Shown: positions 44,926 to 56,648 of the stretch, in pieces | Numbering within the stretch: the stretch's first letter is position 1 | How the letters are laid out: each line of letters begins with the position of its first letter | From: JAUIKM01 sp964445695 | GTDB lineage: Bacteria > Bacteroidota > Ignavibacteria > Kapaibacteriales > UBA7675 | DNA: 64,000 nucleotides | Direction: 5' to 3' | Assembly (NCBI GenBank): GCA_964445695.1 | Contig: CAYULF010000005.1 | Coordinates: forward strand, 124,001 to 188,000 | Notes under the pieces: model-generated | Databases searched by the model: none | Told to the model about the DNA's origin: nothing | The model's input: only the letters and a program-made list of their open reading frames with translations | Made by a program: the position numbers and the translations under genes

Positions 44926-48123
<3,198 letters not shown>

Positions 48124-48140
48124 AAATTGCCTCTAATTGC

Positions 48141-48190
48141 AAAGGCCCCGCGCGGCGGATTGAACATCCGCTGCGCGGGGCCTTTGTGTT
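48141..48190 (+). terminator. Terminator after secA
   Basis: AAAGGCCCCGCGC pairs with GCGCGGGGCCTTT, and inside it GCGGAT pairs with ATCCGC, each side with one bulge, over a 5-base loop; TTTGTGTTT follows. Confidence 0.92.
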
Positions 48191-48200
48191 TCAGGTCTGC

Positions 48201-48247
48201 TGAAAATCAAATGAGGCTGCTTTCCACCCGCGGAAAGCAGCCTCATT
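48201..48247 (-). terminator. Terminator after rnhC
   Basis: AATGAGGCTGCTTTCC and GGAAAGCAGCCTCATT form a perfect 16-bp stem over a 6-base loop. Read on the minus strand it is followed by TGATTTT, so it ends the rnhC transcript that converges on secA, back to back with the secA terminator. Confidence 0.8.
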
Positions 48248-48301
48248 CGTATTCAGGAGCACATAGACAGTAACCCCGGAAATGGGGGAGGTTTCAGGCT
48301 T

Positions 48302-49231
48302 CTACCCCAAAACCTTCTGCGTACTCTTGAAATGCAACTTGGCGACCTTGCCCAGGGCTGAAGAGCCGTGGCGTTTGACCAGCTCCTGCGCCGCCTTGAT
48401 GACTTTGCCGCTCGCGCCCTTGGGCAGCGCCATGCCGAATTCCTTCTCCAGCGCGGCCATGTGCTCCACGTAGGCCGCGCGCGCCAGGATGCTGGCCGCC
48501 GCGACCGCCACGTTGCGCTCCGCGCGTACCTCCTGCCTCAGTGTGATCTTGCGTCCGCGCTGCATCAGGTTGCGTTTGATCATGAATTCATGCGCAAACT
48601 TGTCCGAGAGCACCGTGTCGCAGTCGACTTTTTCCAGCAGATTTTCGATGACGCGGGCGTGGCCCCAGCCGAGCAACTGGTTCAGATTGCCGATTTTGGC
48701 GTAGAGTTCGTTGTATCTGACATTGTTGATCGCCACGACTGAAAACTCAAGGCGCTTTTTGAGGCGCGCGGCGATAGACACGATCTGCGGGTCGGTCAGG
48801 CTCTTGCTGTCGCGCACGTTCAGTTTGTGCAGGTCGGCCACGTCTTCGCGGCGCACGTGCGCGCCGGCGATTACCAGCGGCCCGAAGTAGTCGCCCTTGC
48901 CGGATTCGTCCACACCGATGAGCGACGGCAACTCCGGCATCGAGAGATCGGCGTCCGCGCCTTTGGGCGGTGCTGCTTCCTGCCCGAGGATGTTTTCGAT
49001 CTTAGTGCGCAACGCCGGCGGCCTGACCTGCGAGAGGTCAAGCTTGACGCCTTTTTTGCCGGCGTAGATGCGAATCGTGAATTTTTGCTCTCCGTTACCC
49101 ACTTCGGCCTGCAAACCATAACTGATTGCGCGCGGCTCTCCCACCAACCAGCCGGCATGACCCAATGTGCGCGTTACGGCGTGCAGCATGTCCATTGCGG
49201 TTTTGTATTCCTGCGGCACTTCGACTCCCAT
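48302..49231 (-). CDS. rnhC: Ribonuclease HIII
   Basis: A 309-residue nuclease that removes RNA from RNA/DNA hybrids. An N-terminal TBP-like substrate-binding region (LHAVTRTLGHAGWLVGEPRA, then YGLQAEVGNGEQKFTIRIY) precedes the catalytic domain with GVDESGKGDYFGPLVIAG (Asp108-Glu109), VRDSKSLTD and the AAASILARAAY helix. The N-terminal domain and GKGDYFGP motif separate RNase HIII from HII. The ATG starting MGVEVPQEYK gives the family's usual length; the longer upstream frame was rejected. Expression is from the region with DnaA boxes. Confidence 0.95.
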   Translation of the reverse strand: MGVEVPQEYKTAMDMLHAVTRTLGHAGWLVGEPRAISYGLQAEVGNGEQKFTIRIYAGKKGVKLDLSQVRPPALRTKIENILGQEAAPPKGADADLSMPELPSLIGVDESGKGDYFGPLVIAGAHVRREDVADLHKLNVRDSKSLTDPQIVSIAARLKKRLEFSVVAINNVRYNELYAKIGNLNQLLGWGHARVIENLLEKVDCDTVLSDKFAHEFMIKRNLMQRGRKITLRQEVRAERNVAVAAASILARAAYVEHMAALEKEFGMALPKGASGKVIKAAQELVKRHGSSALGKVAKLHFKSTQKVLG

Positions 49232-49379
49232 TCGATGATTGACGGTTGACAACCCGGTGCAAAACAAAAAATTGCCTTTAAAGCGGATTTTTCGGGCGGA
49301 CTGGACTTTAGAGGTCGGTTCCGCCGCCAAAATTACGGAAGCGCGGCTAAAAAGTGCGGTGCGCGTCTTCCACATGCGC

Positions 49380-49631
49380 TGTGGAAAAGTGAGCAGACGA
49401 TGTGGATAAGTGTAAAAGTCGGTGGAAAACTGGTGGAAAAGTGTGGGTTTTGTGCGGGCTCTCGCTGTGAATAATTCGCTAAACCATTGAATAGAAACAG
49501 CTTACGGCTGCCCACATCGGCGTGAAAATGACAAACTACGGCTTGACTTTTTCCACATTGCGACAGTTTGAACTCAGAGAGTTCTTGAGGTTGCCGAGCC
49601 TAAAAGATTGAAAAACATGAGGTTATCCACA
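49380..49631. promoter_or_regulatory. DnaA-box cluster, candidate oriC
   Basis: Three exact TTATNCACA boxes lie in this 470-base gap: TGTGGATAA at 49401, TGTGAATAA at 49466 and TTATCCACA at 49623. TTTTCCACA-type boxes lie at 49380 (minus) and 49549 (plus), and GGTGGAAAA at 49421 and 49432. AT-rich stretches at 49466-49500 and 49601-49620 could unwind. By composition, fewer than 0.01 exact boxes would be expected here. It may be the origin or a DnaA-regulated promoter for rnhC. No dnaA is nearby. Confidence 0.65.
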
Positions 49632-49703
49632 GTCAGGCAAAGTGAAGTCTGCAGCTTGGCGCTCCATTCGGCCAGTCTGGTGATCGTGCGATGCGGTGCG
49701 GTG

Positions 49704-50999
49704 TCAACATTTTGACGTCCAGCCGGGCGGGGTGGATTGCCGGCGGCGCAGTTCCAGAAGTAAACCGATTGCGCGATTTTGTTGCGGCCCGGCGTGAGAA
49801 ATTTCCAGCGACTCGAGCTCAAAGAGTTCCGCCGCGCTCTGCTCGGCCGGCAGTACCGGGTAAACTTCATCGCGCAGACGATGCACAAATTTGAGCGCGC
49901 GCAGGTTGTTGAACCAGGTGAAGATTTTGCGGCGCAGCATGGCCGCCCCGCCGCTGTTGGCGCGCAGATGCTCAAGCGCCTCGTAAAAGTCCGCGCTCCG
50001 CAGGAAGTCGTCGAGCAGATCGTCGCGGCGCAGATATCCCACAAAGTCGGCGGTCTCCAGAGTGTGCAGGCTGCGAACGGCACGGCAGAAATGGCGCAGG
50101 TGCCGCCAGGTGCGTGGGTCGTAGCTGGTGATGCCCGCGCCCGATTCGATGCGGTCGCCGACGGCTTTGCCCGTGCCGAAGGGAACGCGGTCGGAGATGC
50201 GTGGAGACGGAATCACGCGCGTGTCGAGAATCTCGCCGTAGTCGCCCAGCGGAAAGAGCTTCTGCAGGAAGTAAAAGTCCTCGGCGGCCTTGCGTTTGTT
50301 CATGCCGCCTTCGCGGCAGTAGACCGCGGCGCGCACGGCAAAACTGGAGCCGATGGTGTGAAAAGCCCAGGGGTAGTCGGCCGCGCGCAGACCTTCCACA
50401 TAAGTGCGCAGATGCAGCTCGTATTCGACGATCGCTCTGTACACGTCCGGTGCAAAGTCCGCGCCGTTCAGCGGATGTTCGTAGTGGATCGACGCGGCGG
50501 GCATGGCCGGCGCGCGCCGAAAGGCCCGCTCGATGGCACGGAGATAGTCGATATCGACCAGCGAGTCGGCGTCCAGCCCGGCTATGATCCCGTCGTCAAA
50601 TCCGCCCGCCGCAAAACGAGAGGCGGCCTCGTCCATGACCAGTTTGCGTGCCAGACCGACGCCGGCGTGGCGCGGCGGCAGATCGTCGGCCAAAAAGACG
50701 TGGTAGGCGCGCTGCGAGGTTGAGTGCCGATCGGAAATGGAATTAACCTGCTCGACGGTGGCGGAGTTGAGCGCACGTGTGTCGGCGTCGGAATCAGCGC
50801 CGCCATTGACGCAGACGAGGATTTCGACGTCGCCCTCGGGCAGGCGACAGGCCTGCAGCGATTCCAGCGTAGATAATATATTCTCCTCGCGATGCGCGGG
50901 GATCGTGACGGCCAGGCGCAGGTTGCGCGCCGGCGGAGCGTCGAGAAAAGGCGGCGCGGCCCCGAATCGGCTGCGGTAATGACTGAACAGCTTTTGCAT
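49704..50999 (-). CDS. Family 2 glycosyltransferase (cytosolic)
   Basis: A 431-residue GT-A glycosyltransferase. AVTIPAHREENILSTLESL opens the nucleotide-binding fold, DADSLV near residue 165 is the metal-binding DxD, and AEDFYFLQKLF provides the ED catalytic motif. There is no clear membrane segment. The start ATG is preceded by the sequence TATCTTTG on the minus strand, a promoter -7-like box only about 7 bases before the ATG, implying almost leaderless mRNA, but no -35-like TTG was found. The gene is divergent from the sigma factor gene. It likely adds a sugar to a cell-envelope glycan; the substrate is unknown. Confidence 0.82.
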   Translation of the reverse strand: MQKLFSHYRSRFGAAPPFLDAPPARNLRLAVTIPAHREENILSTLESLQACRLPEGDVEILVCVNGGADSDADTRALNSATVEQVNSISDRHSTSQRAYHVFLADDLPPRHAGVGLARKLVMDEAASRFAAGGFDDGIIAGLDADSLVDIDYLRAIERAFRRAPAMPAASIHYEHPLNGADFAPDVYRAIVEYELHLRTYVEGLRAADYPWAFHTIGSSFAVRAAVYCREGGMNKRKAAEDFYFLQKLFPLGDYGEILDTRVIPSPRISDRVPFGTGKAVGDRIESGAGITSYDPRTWRHLRHFCRAVRSLHTLETADFVGYLRRDDLLDDFLRSADFYEALEHLRANSGGAAMLRRKIFTWFNNLRALKFVHRLRDEVYPVLPAEQSAAELFELESLEISHAGPQQNRAIGLLLELRRRQSTPPGWTSKC

Positions 51000-51137
51000 G
51001 GACTGCAAAGATACTGCGCGCCGCGTTAAGCGAGGATTTTTTGGATGCTGCGCGGCGCCGGTGAAACTTTTCAGCGCGTGTGCACCACCTTGGCGGCAAA
51101 TGAACAACATTGCGGACCCCGAATCGGGATACGATAC

Positions 51138-51695
51138 ATGACAGAAACAGCTGAGACACAGGCGATGCGACCGCCGGGCGCGGCAGGCAGGCAGGAAAGC
51201 GAGGAGCGATTCCTCGCGCTGCTGGAAAAGGCCAAACCCGGCCTGACGCGCTTCTGCTGGGCAATGACGCGCGACGAACAGGACGCCGCCGACCTGCTGA
51301 GCGACACGGTGATGCAGGCCTGGCAGAATTTTGCCTCGCTACGCGACCCCAAGGCCTTCCCCAAATTCTGTTTAACAATTGCGCGCCGCGCGGCCGCTTC
51401 CATCTGGCGGCGGCGCAGCCGTCAGGCCGCGAGCGATCAGTGGACCGAGCTGCTCTCCGACGCAACGCCGCCGGATGTGCGCAGCGACATCGGCCGCCTG
51501 CAGGCGGCGCTTAAACAACTGCCGCGCAAACAGCGCGAAGCAGTGGCGCTGTTTGAACTGAGCGGCTTCAGCCTGAACGAAATCCAGGCGCTGCAGGGCG
51601 GCTCGCTTTCGGGCGTTAAGTCGCGCCTGCGGCGCGGCCGCGCAAAGCTGGCTGAAATCCTGGGCGTCGAGGACGCGCCGTCCGCCGAACGATGA
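51138..51695 (+). CDS. ECF-type RNA polymerase sigma factor
   Basis: A 185-residue sigma-70-family protein of the extracytoplasmic-function type. Region 2 spans TRFCWAMTRDEQDAADLLSD and AWQNFASLRDPKAF (about 39-75). Region 4 has a helix-turn-helix (LPRKQREAVALFELSGFSL, then EIQALQGGSLSGVKSRLRRG, about 130-172). Regions 1.1 and 3 are absent, as usual. The ATG follows GGGATACGATAC. Sixty-one bases downstream starts a single-pass membrane protein with a cytosolic N-terminal region; such adjacent genes in ECF loci are usually anti-sigma factors. It probably directs an envelope or secretion regulon. Confidence 0.93.
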   Translation: MTETAETQAMRPPGAAGRQESEERFLALLEKAKPGLTRFCWAMTRDEQDAADLLSDTVMQAWQNFASLRDPKAFPKFCLTIARRAAASIWRRRSRQAASDQWTELLSDATPPDVRSDIGRLQAALKQLPRKQREAVALFELSGFSLNEIQALQGGSLSGVKSRLRRGRAKLAEILGVEDAPSAER

Positions 51696-51756
51696 GAGAC
51701 TCACCAACTGTTAAACACAACTCCAACAGAAAACTTAAACAGCAAATACGGCATAC

Positions 51757-53121
51757 ATGAAAACATCCAAACAAAAACTCGATGACTTTTTTAGCGAGGC
51801 GCGCGACCACATTCAGCCGCCCACGCGCGAACAGCTGGCGGGCAGAATGGCAGCGGTCTCCAGCGCCAGGAGTGTGAAAAAAATTCTGATCGGGATGGTA
51901 AGCGCGGGATTCGGTGCGCTGCTATTCCTTTATCTGCTGACGCCCGCCGACCCTGACCAGCAGATGGTGGAGAATACCATGACCGGCACGGAACAGGCCG
52001 GTGTCGTGGACAGCATTGCAGACAAGTACAGCGTTGAATACTTTCCTTTTCCCGAAGTGTCAAATCCGATCGACATCGAATTGGACAGCGTTCTCACGTA
52101 TTCGGGCCCGGCTCCAGGGAGTGCGGAGCCAGAATATCGTGGAGCAGTTGATGGATACGATGTTGAACTGGACGCAGATACGCCATCCGTTCAGCGGCGT
52201 CTGTCGGCACGGCCTGCGCAAAAGTCTGCCCGAGACATGTTAAACACGGTCAAAGCCAATGTTAAACTTCGTGCGTCCGAGCTGGCGGCGCTCGGTCTCG
52301 TCGAACAGGAATGCGGACTGCACTTTTTCCGTCGCGTTGAAGTTGACCTGAGCGACGAACTGGTGCGTCGGAAATGGATCGAAAACGGCATGTCTCCGGA
52401 CGAGCCTTTTTACATCAACAAAACCGTGGCCGAATACCTGAGCGTCGGCGGCGACAAAGTCGACAAACCATATCCGCCGCGCGAGTTGATTGAAGGCCCC
52501 AAACCGCTGCTCGTCATGGCCGCGCAGGCGGGGAGGGTCTACGGCCCCACAATGCATTTTGACTCGCGCGGCAAACAGCTCAACCGCATTCGGATGGAAC
52601 GCGACGGCTATGAGCTGGAAGACGGCATCAGTCTCGGTTCCGGGCTTGTAGTGGCGGTTCAGGTTCCGATGAAGTGTTCAACAACCGAGTTTACCGTCGT
52701 GCTGTGGTATGAATTAAACAAACAATTGATCGAACACCTGCCGCAACGCTTCCGTGCGGAACTCGAGTATCTGTTTGCCGGCGCAACCGTCGGCGTGGCG
52801 GATGCGACGGCGGAGGATGGCGACGACCAATATACGGCGCCCGAAGAGAACGCGGACGCAATCGAAAATGCACGAGTTTATCCCAATCCGGCGTCGAGCG
52901 AAGCGACCCTGGAGTTTGAGTGCCGCGTCAGCACCTACGCATTGATCGGCCTGTACAACATGCAGGGCGGCCTGGAGCGCGAGATCTTCAGCGGCAACAT
53001 GAATCCGGGTACGCGCGATATTCGCCTGGACCTGAGCGACGTAGCCAACGGAATGTACATGATCCGGTTCCAGGGCGGCAGCCGCGCACCGACCACGCTT
53101 AACCTCGTGGTGCGCCATTGA
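51757..53121 (+). CDS. Single-pass membrane protein with T9SS-like C-terminal domain, putative anti-sigma partner
   Basis: A 454-residue protein with a 39-residue cytosolic segment (MKTSKQKLDDFFSEARDHIQ...), one membrane helix (about 40-61) and a roughly 390-residue outside part. The outside part has an acidic linker, a globular region around residues 160-340 and, from about 372, a domain starting RVYPNPASSEATLEFEC that fits a T9SS type A sorting tail (PNP, LDLSDVANGMYMIRF, LVVRH). The N-terminal segment lacks the usual zinc anti-sigma motif, so that role rests on adjacency to the ECF sigma factor. A membrane-anchored protein carrying a T9SS tail is unusual, because cargo normally has a cleaved signal peptide. 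The gene is co-directional with the sigma gene. Confidence 0.75.
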   Translation: MKTSKQKLDDFFSEARDHIQPPTREQLAGRMAAVSSARSVKKILIGMVSAGFGALLFLYLLTPADPDQQMVENTMTGTEQAGVVDSIADKYSVEYFPFPEVSNPIDIELDSVLTYSGPAPGSAEPEYRGAVDGYDVELDADTPSVQRRLSARPAQKSARDMLNTVKANVKLRASELAALGLVEQECGLHFFRRVEVDLSDELVRRKWIENGMSPDEPFYINKTVAEYLSVGGDKVDKPYPPRELIEGPKPLLVMAAQAGRVYGPTMHFDSRGKQLNRIRMERDGYELEDGISLGSGLVVAVQVPMKCSTTEFTVVLWYELNKQLIEHLPQRFRAELEYLFAGATVGVADATAEDGDDQYTAPEENADAIENARVYPNPASSEATLEFECRVSTYALIGLYNMQGGLEREIFSGNMNPGTRDIRLDLSDVANGMYMIRFQGGSRAPTTLNLVVRH

Positions 53122-53606
53122 ACGTGTCTGTGTGATTTCCTGACACTTTTCACACTTCGTGGTTAAAACATCCACAGATTTGTCCCCTTGTTGGCAATAA
53201 ACTTTCAGGAGCAGGCCCGCGGAGGGCGCATGTGGGAATGGCACGATACTTGTTGTTTATTACTCGACTCGTGTTCATACCCACATGTGCTTCCGTAGCG
53301 GCACTGTACAACACGCAACGAGCGTCACTGCATCCCGGCGCGTCGACCGATCGAGGTTCACACTGTCTGGACCAAAGCTTTTCGCGAACGACGGATGCGG
53401 TGACGTTTGTTTCGTTTACTTCCAAACCTGGCCAATCCGGCCTGCGCCCCCTGCGGTGGCTGGTCCCTTTTTCTCTTGTTTACCGTCGAACAAAAAAGCC
53501 CTCGGTCTCTGTGTTTGTCCACATCCACCGCGTTGGCAAACAAAAAAGGATTTAAAAAGCGACGTAATCTCAGTCTTGCCGCCGTCCACCGAAACAATGT
53601 ACCCGC
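53122..53606. other. Gap before cutA
   Basis: No convincing gene. The plus-strand frames here have no start signals or family features and continue into cutA out of context. A GTGTGA/TCACAC pair near 53134-53160 could form a weak stem after the sigma operon, without a T-run. Confidence 0.5.
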
Positions 53607-53632
53607 TTGCAACAGGGAGTTTTGTACCTTTG
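53607..53632 (+). promoter_or_regulatory. Bacteroidota-type promoter of cutA-miaE
   Basis: TTG at 53607-53609 (in GCTTGC) and TACCTTTG at 53625-53632 match TTG/TTTG, about 15-20 nt, TAnnTTTG. Transcription should start near 53637, about 40 bases before the chosen cutA ATG. Confidence 0.7.
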
Positions 53633-53677
53633 CCGCAAGGAAGGATGTTGAACAAACAGAATTGGGAGCTCGGCGGC

Positions 53678-54019
53678 ATGAGTGCACAATTCGTCTACAT
53701 AACCTGCAAAGACAACGACGAGGCCGAAAAGATCGGCAGAGAATTGCTCGAAAACCACCTGGTGGCATGTGTTAACATCATGGACGGCATGCGCAGCATG
53801 TACTGGTGGGAAGGTGAAATTCGCCGTGATACGGAAACTGTGTTAATCGCCAAAACGCGGCAGGCGCGCGTGGAAGCGGTCGTTGAAAAAGTTAAACAAA
53901 TCCACAGTTATGAATGTCCCTGCGTGGTCAGCCTCTCCGTCGTCGGCGGCAATGCCGAGTACCTGGAGTGGGTGTTAAACGAAACGGGTTTTGAGGGACG
54001 TAAAAACGAGCAACTATGA
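53678..54019 (+). CDS. cutA: Divalent-cation tolerance protein CutA
   Basis: A 113-residue trimeric signal-transduction-like protein linked to divalent-metal tolerance. The start AQFVYITCKDNDEAEKIGR, the core LVACVNIMDGMRSMYWWEGE and PCVVSLSVVGGNAEYLEWV fit CutA1. I set the start at the ATG that begins the family core, with GGGAG about 9 nt upstream, rather than at the ATG 11 codons earlier. It shares four bases (ATGA) with miaE, so the two are translationally coupled. Confidence 0.93.
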   Translation: MSAQFVYITCKDNDEAEKIGRELLENHLVACVNIMDGMRSMYWWEGEIRRDTETVLIAKTRQARVEAVVEKVKQIHSYECPCVVSLSVVGGNAEYLEWVLNETGFEGRKNEQL

Positions 54020-54600
54020 AGTTTTCGCTGGATATGGCCTGCGCGTCGCCGCCGGAATGGCTCGACGCCGTGATGCAGGATTTTAACGCTTTCCTGCAGG
54101 ATCATGCCGACTGCGAGCGCAAAGCCTCGGCCATGGCGATGAGTTTTGTCGCCAAGTACCCGGACCGCACGGAAATAATTCCGGAGCTGATCGCCACGGC
54201 GGTGGAGGAGTTGGAACATTTTCAGGATGTTTACAGAATCATGCAGCAGCGTGGCATACAGCTGCGCCACGAGATCCAGGCGGACGATTACGTTAACCAG
54301 TTGTTGAAACGCTGCCGCAGCGGGCGTTTTGAGCGTTTTATCGACCGCCTGCTGTTGGCCTCGGTCGTCGAGTGTCGCGGCGCTGAACGCTTCCGGCTTG
54401 TTTACGAGGCCCTGCCCGCGGGCGAACTTAAACAATTCTACCACCGCCTGTGGGCGTCCGAAGCAAAACACGGCAATATCTTTGTGGTGATGGCGCTGAA
54501 CTACGCACCGGAAGATGACGTCTACCGCCGCCTGCGCGAGTTAACAGCCGAGGAAGCGCCGATTCTGCAGGGGCTGCCGATCCGCGCGGCGCTGCATTGA
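54016..54600 (+). CDS. miaE: MiaE-like tRNA hydroxylase (ferritin-like diiron)
   Basis: A 194-residue ferritin-like protein. MiaE uses O2 to hydroxylate the prenyl side chain of ms2i6A37 in tRNA. Diiron ligands are visible as E-x-x-H in VEELEHFQDVY, E-C-R-G-A-E and S-E-A-K-H-G, spaced as in the family. Coupling to cutA has no obvious functional meaning. No miaA or miaB is in the window, so the substrate tRNA modification enzymes must lie elsewhere. Confidence 0.9.
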   Translation: MKFSLDMACASPPEWLDAVMQDFNAFLQDHADCERKASAMAMSFVAKYPDRTEIIPELIATAVEELEHFQDVYRIMQQRGIQLRHEIQADDYVNQLLKRCRSGRFERFIDRLLLASVVECRGAERFRLVYEALPAGELKQFYHRLWASEAKHGNIFVVMALNYAPEDDVYRRLRELTAEEAPILQGLPIRAALH

Positions 54601-54739
54601 AAATCCCGCAGCAGTGGATCACTTCATAGCGATGCCCGCTAAACCGACATGTCAATTTTCCCCATTGATGCCCGGGCCCATTTTACCGACCCCGGAACTT
54701 GGAAATTTCGTGCGATTCGGCCCGCGCGGCAACATCTGT

Positions 54740-54773
54740 GTTGATCACAACTTGTACGCCGTTGTGTACAAGT
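54740..54773. promoter_or_regulatory. Inverted repeat upstream of yqgE promoter
   Basis: ACTTGTAC and GTACAAGT are perfect 8-bp arms over an 8-base spacer, overlapped on the left by GTTGATCACAAC. It lies about 125 bases upstream of the yqgE promoter and could be a dimeric regulator site or the hairpin of a miaE terminator; a run of eight T follows only 20 bases later. Confidence 0.4.
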
Positions 54774-54898
54774 GACACAGACCCGACCGCCCTCTTTTTT
54801 TTACGTCTGCAGCGTTCCGGCTGCGGCGGCCTGTCGGCGGCATTACTACCGCATCGGAACGCCCGTTGCCCGGCCGAATTCAGGGCCTCCTCAACTGC

Positions 54899-54929
54899 TT
54901 GCAGGGTGCGCAGAATTTTCCTAGTTTTG
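54899..54929 (+). promoter_or_regulatory. Bacteroidota-type promoter of yqgE
   Basis: TTG at 54899 and TAGTTTTG at 54922-54929, 20 bases apart, match the consensus. The start site should be near 54934, about 34 bases before the ATG. Confidence 0.7.
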
Positions 54930-54967
54930 GCGCAAATTTCCGTTCAAATACGCAGAATGTTTAACCG

Positions 54968-55534
54968 ATGCAAGATGTCTCGCCGACCGTCGGCAAAGGA
55001 TCGATTCTCCTCGCGGATCCCTTCCTGTTGGATCCCAACTTCCAGCGTTCCGTTATCCTCGTTACGGAGTACGCCGAGGAAGGCGTCGTCGGTTTTGTGC
55101 TCAACAATCCCACCACCCTCAAACTCAGCCAGGCCATCGAAAACCTGACGGACATCGACGTGCCGCTCTACCTCGGCGGCCCCGTCGAACCCGAATCGCT
55201 CAACTTTGTGCATCGCCTGGGCGACCGCATTCCCGAGTCGACCGAAATCGGCAACGGCGTCTTCTGGGGCGGCGACTTCGAACTGATGATCGCCATGATC
55301 CGCAACGGCGAAGTCTCGCCCGACGACTATCGCTTTTTTCTCGGTTACGCCGGCTGGTCGTCAAAATCACACCTGCAGCGCGAACTCGACGAAAACTCCT
55401 GGTTCGTCACCGGCATGCGCAAACGCTACATCTTCGACGACGCCACCAAAGAACTCTGGGGCAATATCCTGCGGGACATGGGCGGCGACTACGCCATGCT
55501 CATCCACGCACCGGCGCACCCCTCGCTCAACTGA
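54968..55534 (+). CDS. YqgE/AlgH family protein
   Basis: A 188-residue cytosolic protein of the YqgE/AlgH (UPF0301) family. KGSILLADPFLLDPNFQRSV and GVVGFVLNNPT at the start, LYLGGPVEPESLNFVH and FFLGYAGWSSKSHLQRELD are the family blocks. The molecular function is not established; AlgH in Pseudomonas influences alginate regulation. It is monocistronic here and converges on the ureohydrolase gene with 28 bases between stops. Confidence 0.93.
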   Translation: MQDVSPTVGKGSILLADPFLLDPNFQRSVILVTEYAEEGVVGFVLNNPTTLKLSQAIENLTDIDVPLYLGGPVEPESLNFVHRLGDRIPESTEIGNGVFWGGDFELMIAMIRNGEVSPDDYRFFLGYAGWSSKSHLQRELDENSWFVTGMRKRYIFDDATKELWGNILRDMGGDYAMLIHAPAHPSLN

Positions 55535-55562
55535 TGCCGAAATTGGCTTGTTTCTGACCTGA

Positions 55563-56648
55563 TTACTGACCAGATAAATCCGCTTTTGTTCGTCGCAGCA
55601 TGTCGTGTGAGACGCCGCAGAGGCAGGCCATGCGGTAGAGGATGCGCGCCCCCACGTTGGCGTCCCATTCATCGCCGCCCTCAGCCGGATTGACTTCCAC
55701 CAGATCAAAACCGATGATTGTGCGGCCGCTGCGCACGACCTGCTCAATCAGATAAATTGCCTCGTTGAACTGCAGGCCGCCCGGTACCGGCGTGCCCGTG
55801 TTTGGACAAAGCACCGGGTCCAGTCCGTCGATGTCAAAGCTGATGTAAACCTTGTCCGGCAGCGTGGCCGCGATCCTTTCGCATTGTGCGCGCCAGCTCT
55901 CGCCCTCAAAGCGTCGCGCCTGAATCTCTTCATCGTGAAACAGGCGGATGCGCTCGTCGCTCGCCGCCAGCTCCACTTCGGCCGCGCAGATATCGCGCAC
56001 GCCCACCTGTGTAAGTCGTTGAATTTGCGGGATTTTGAGCGCGTTGAACATGATGCTGGCGTGCGACTGCGCAAAACCCTCGTAGGCGTCGCGCAGGTCG
56101 GCGTGTGCGTCGATCTGCAAAATGCCGAACTGCTCGTGGCGCTCCGCCAGCGCGCGTATCAGTCCCAGCGGCGTCGAGTGATCGCCGCCCAGCACGCCGA
56201 CGACTTTGCCCTGGTCCAGCAGCTCGCCGGCGCGACGCTGCAGGCGCGCGCTCATGTCCTCGCAGGCCTGATTGAGTTCGGCGTAGAGCGCGCCGTGACT
56301 CGCCGTCGCGTCAGCGCCGCTCTCCAGCATCTGAATAATGCGCTCCGCCGCGCTGCGCAGCTGGCGCGAACGCGCGGCAGTCTCTGTGTCGGCTTCGTCC
56401 AGCGCCAGGCCCAGTTCCCAGGCGCGCTCAATGCCCGGAATGTGCAGGTCCAGCTGCGGCGAAGCCGCCAGAATCGCTTCCGGTCCGCGCGCGGTGCCGT
56501 GACCGTAGGAGACCGTCACGTCCCAGGGCATCGGGATTATAACGATGCGCGCCTGTTCCACGCCGAAAGGCAGACCGTAGAGTCCGGCGTTTACCAGGCC
56601 CACGCCGTTGGGATCGTATTCAGCGAGCAATTCCTGTCGAGTCTTCAT
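55563..56648 (-). CDS. Ureohydrolase (arginase/agmatinase/formiminoglutamase family)
   Basis: A 361-residue binuclear manganese enzyme that hydrolyses a guanidino or formimino group. Metal ligands appear in GVLGGDHSTPLG, LQIDAHADLRDAYEG and ISFDIDGLDP, the three signatures of the family. Agmatinase (SpeB) is the most common type with this layout, but arginase or formiminoglutamase cannot be excluded. The N-terminal 40 residues precede the usual core. The start lies 29 bases inside the upstream GT39 gene, so coupling is likely. It is the last gene of the minus-strand run. Confidence 0.88.
   Translation of the reverse strand: MKTRQELLAEYDPNGVGLVNAGLYGLPFGVEQARIVIIPMPWDVTVSYGHGTARGPEAILAASPQLDLHIPGIERAWELGLALDEADTETAARSRQLRSAAERIIQMLESGADATASHGALYAELNQACEDMSARLQRRAGELLDQGKVVGVLGGDHSTPLGLIRALAERHEQFGILQIDAHADLRDAYEGFAQSHASIMFNALKIPQIQRLTQVGVRDICAAEVELAASDERIRLFHDEEIQARRFEGESWRAQCERIAATLPDKVYISFDIDGLDPVLCPNTGTPVPGGLQFNEAIYLIEQVVRSGRTIIGFDLVEVNPAEGGDEWDANVGARILYRMACLCGVSHDMLRRTKADLSGQ

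Noticed and set aside
53285..53677. N-terminal extension of cutA by about 131 codons
   Set aside because: The extension is Cys/Pro-rich, overlaps the consensus promoter and is not part of the CutA family.
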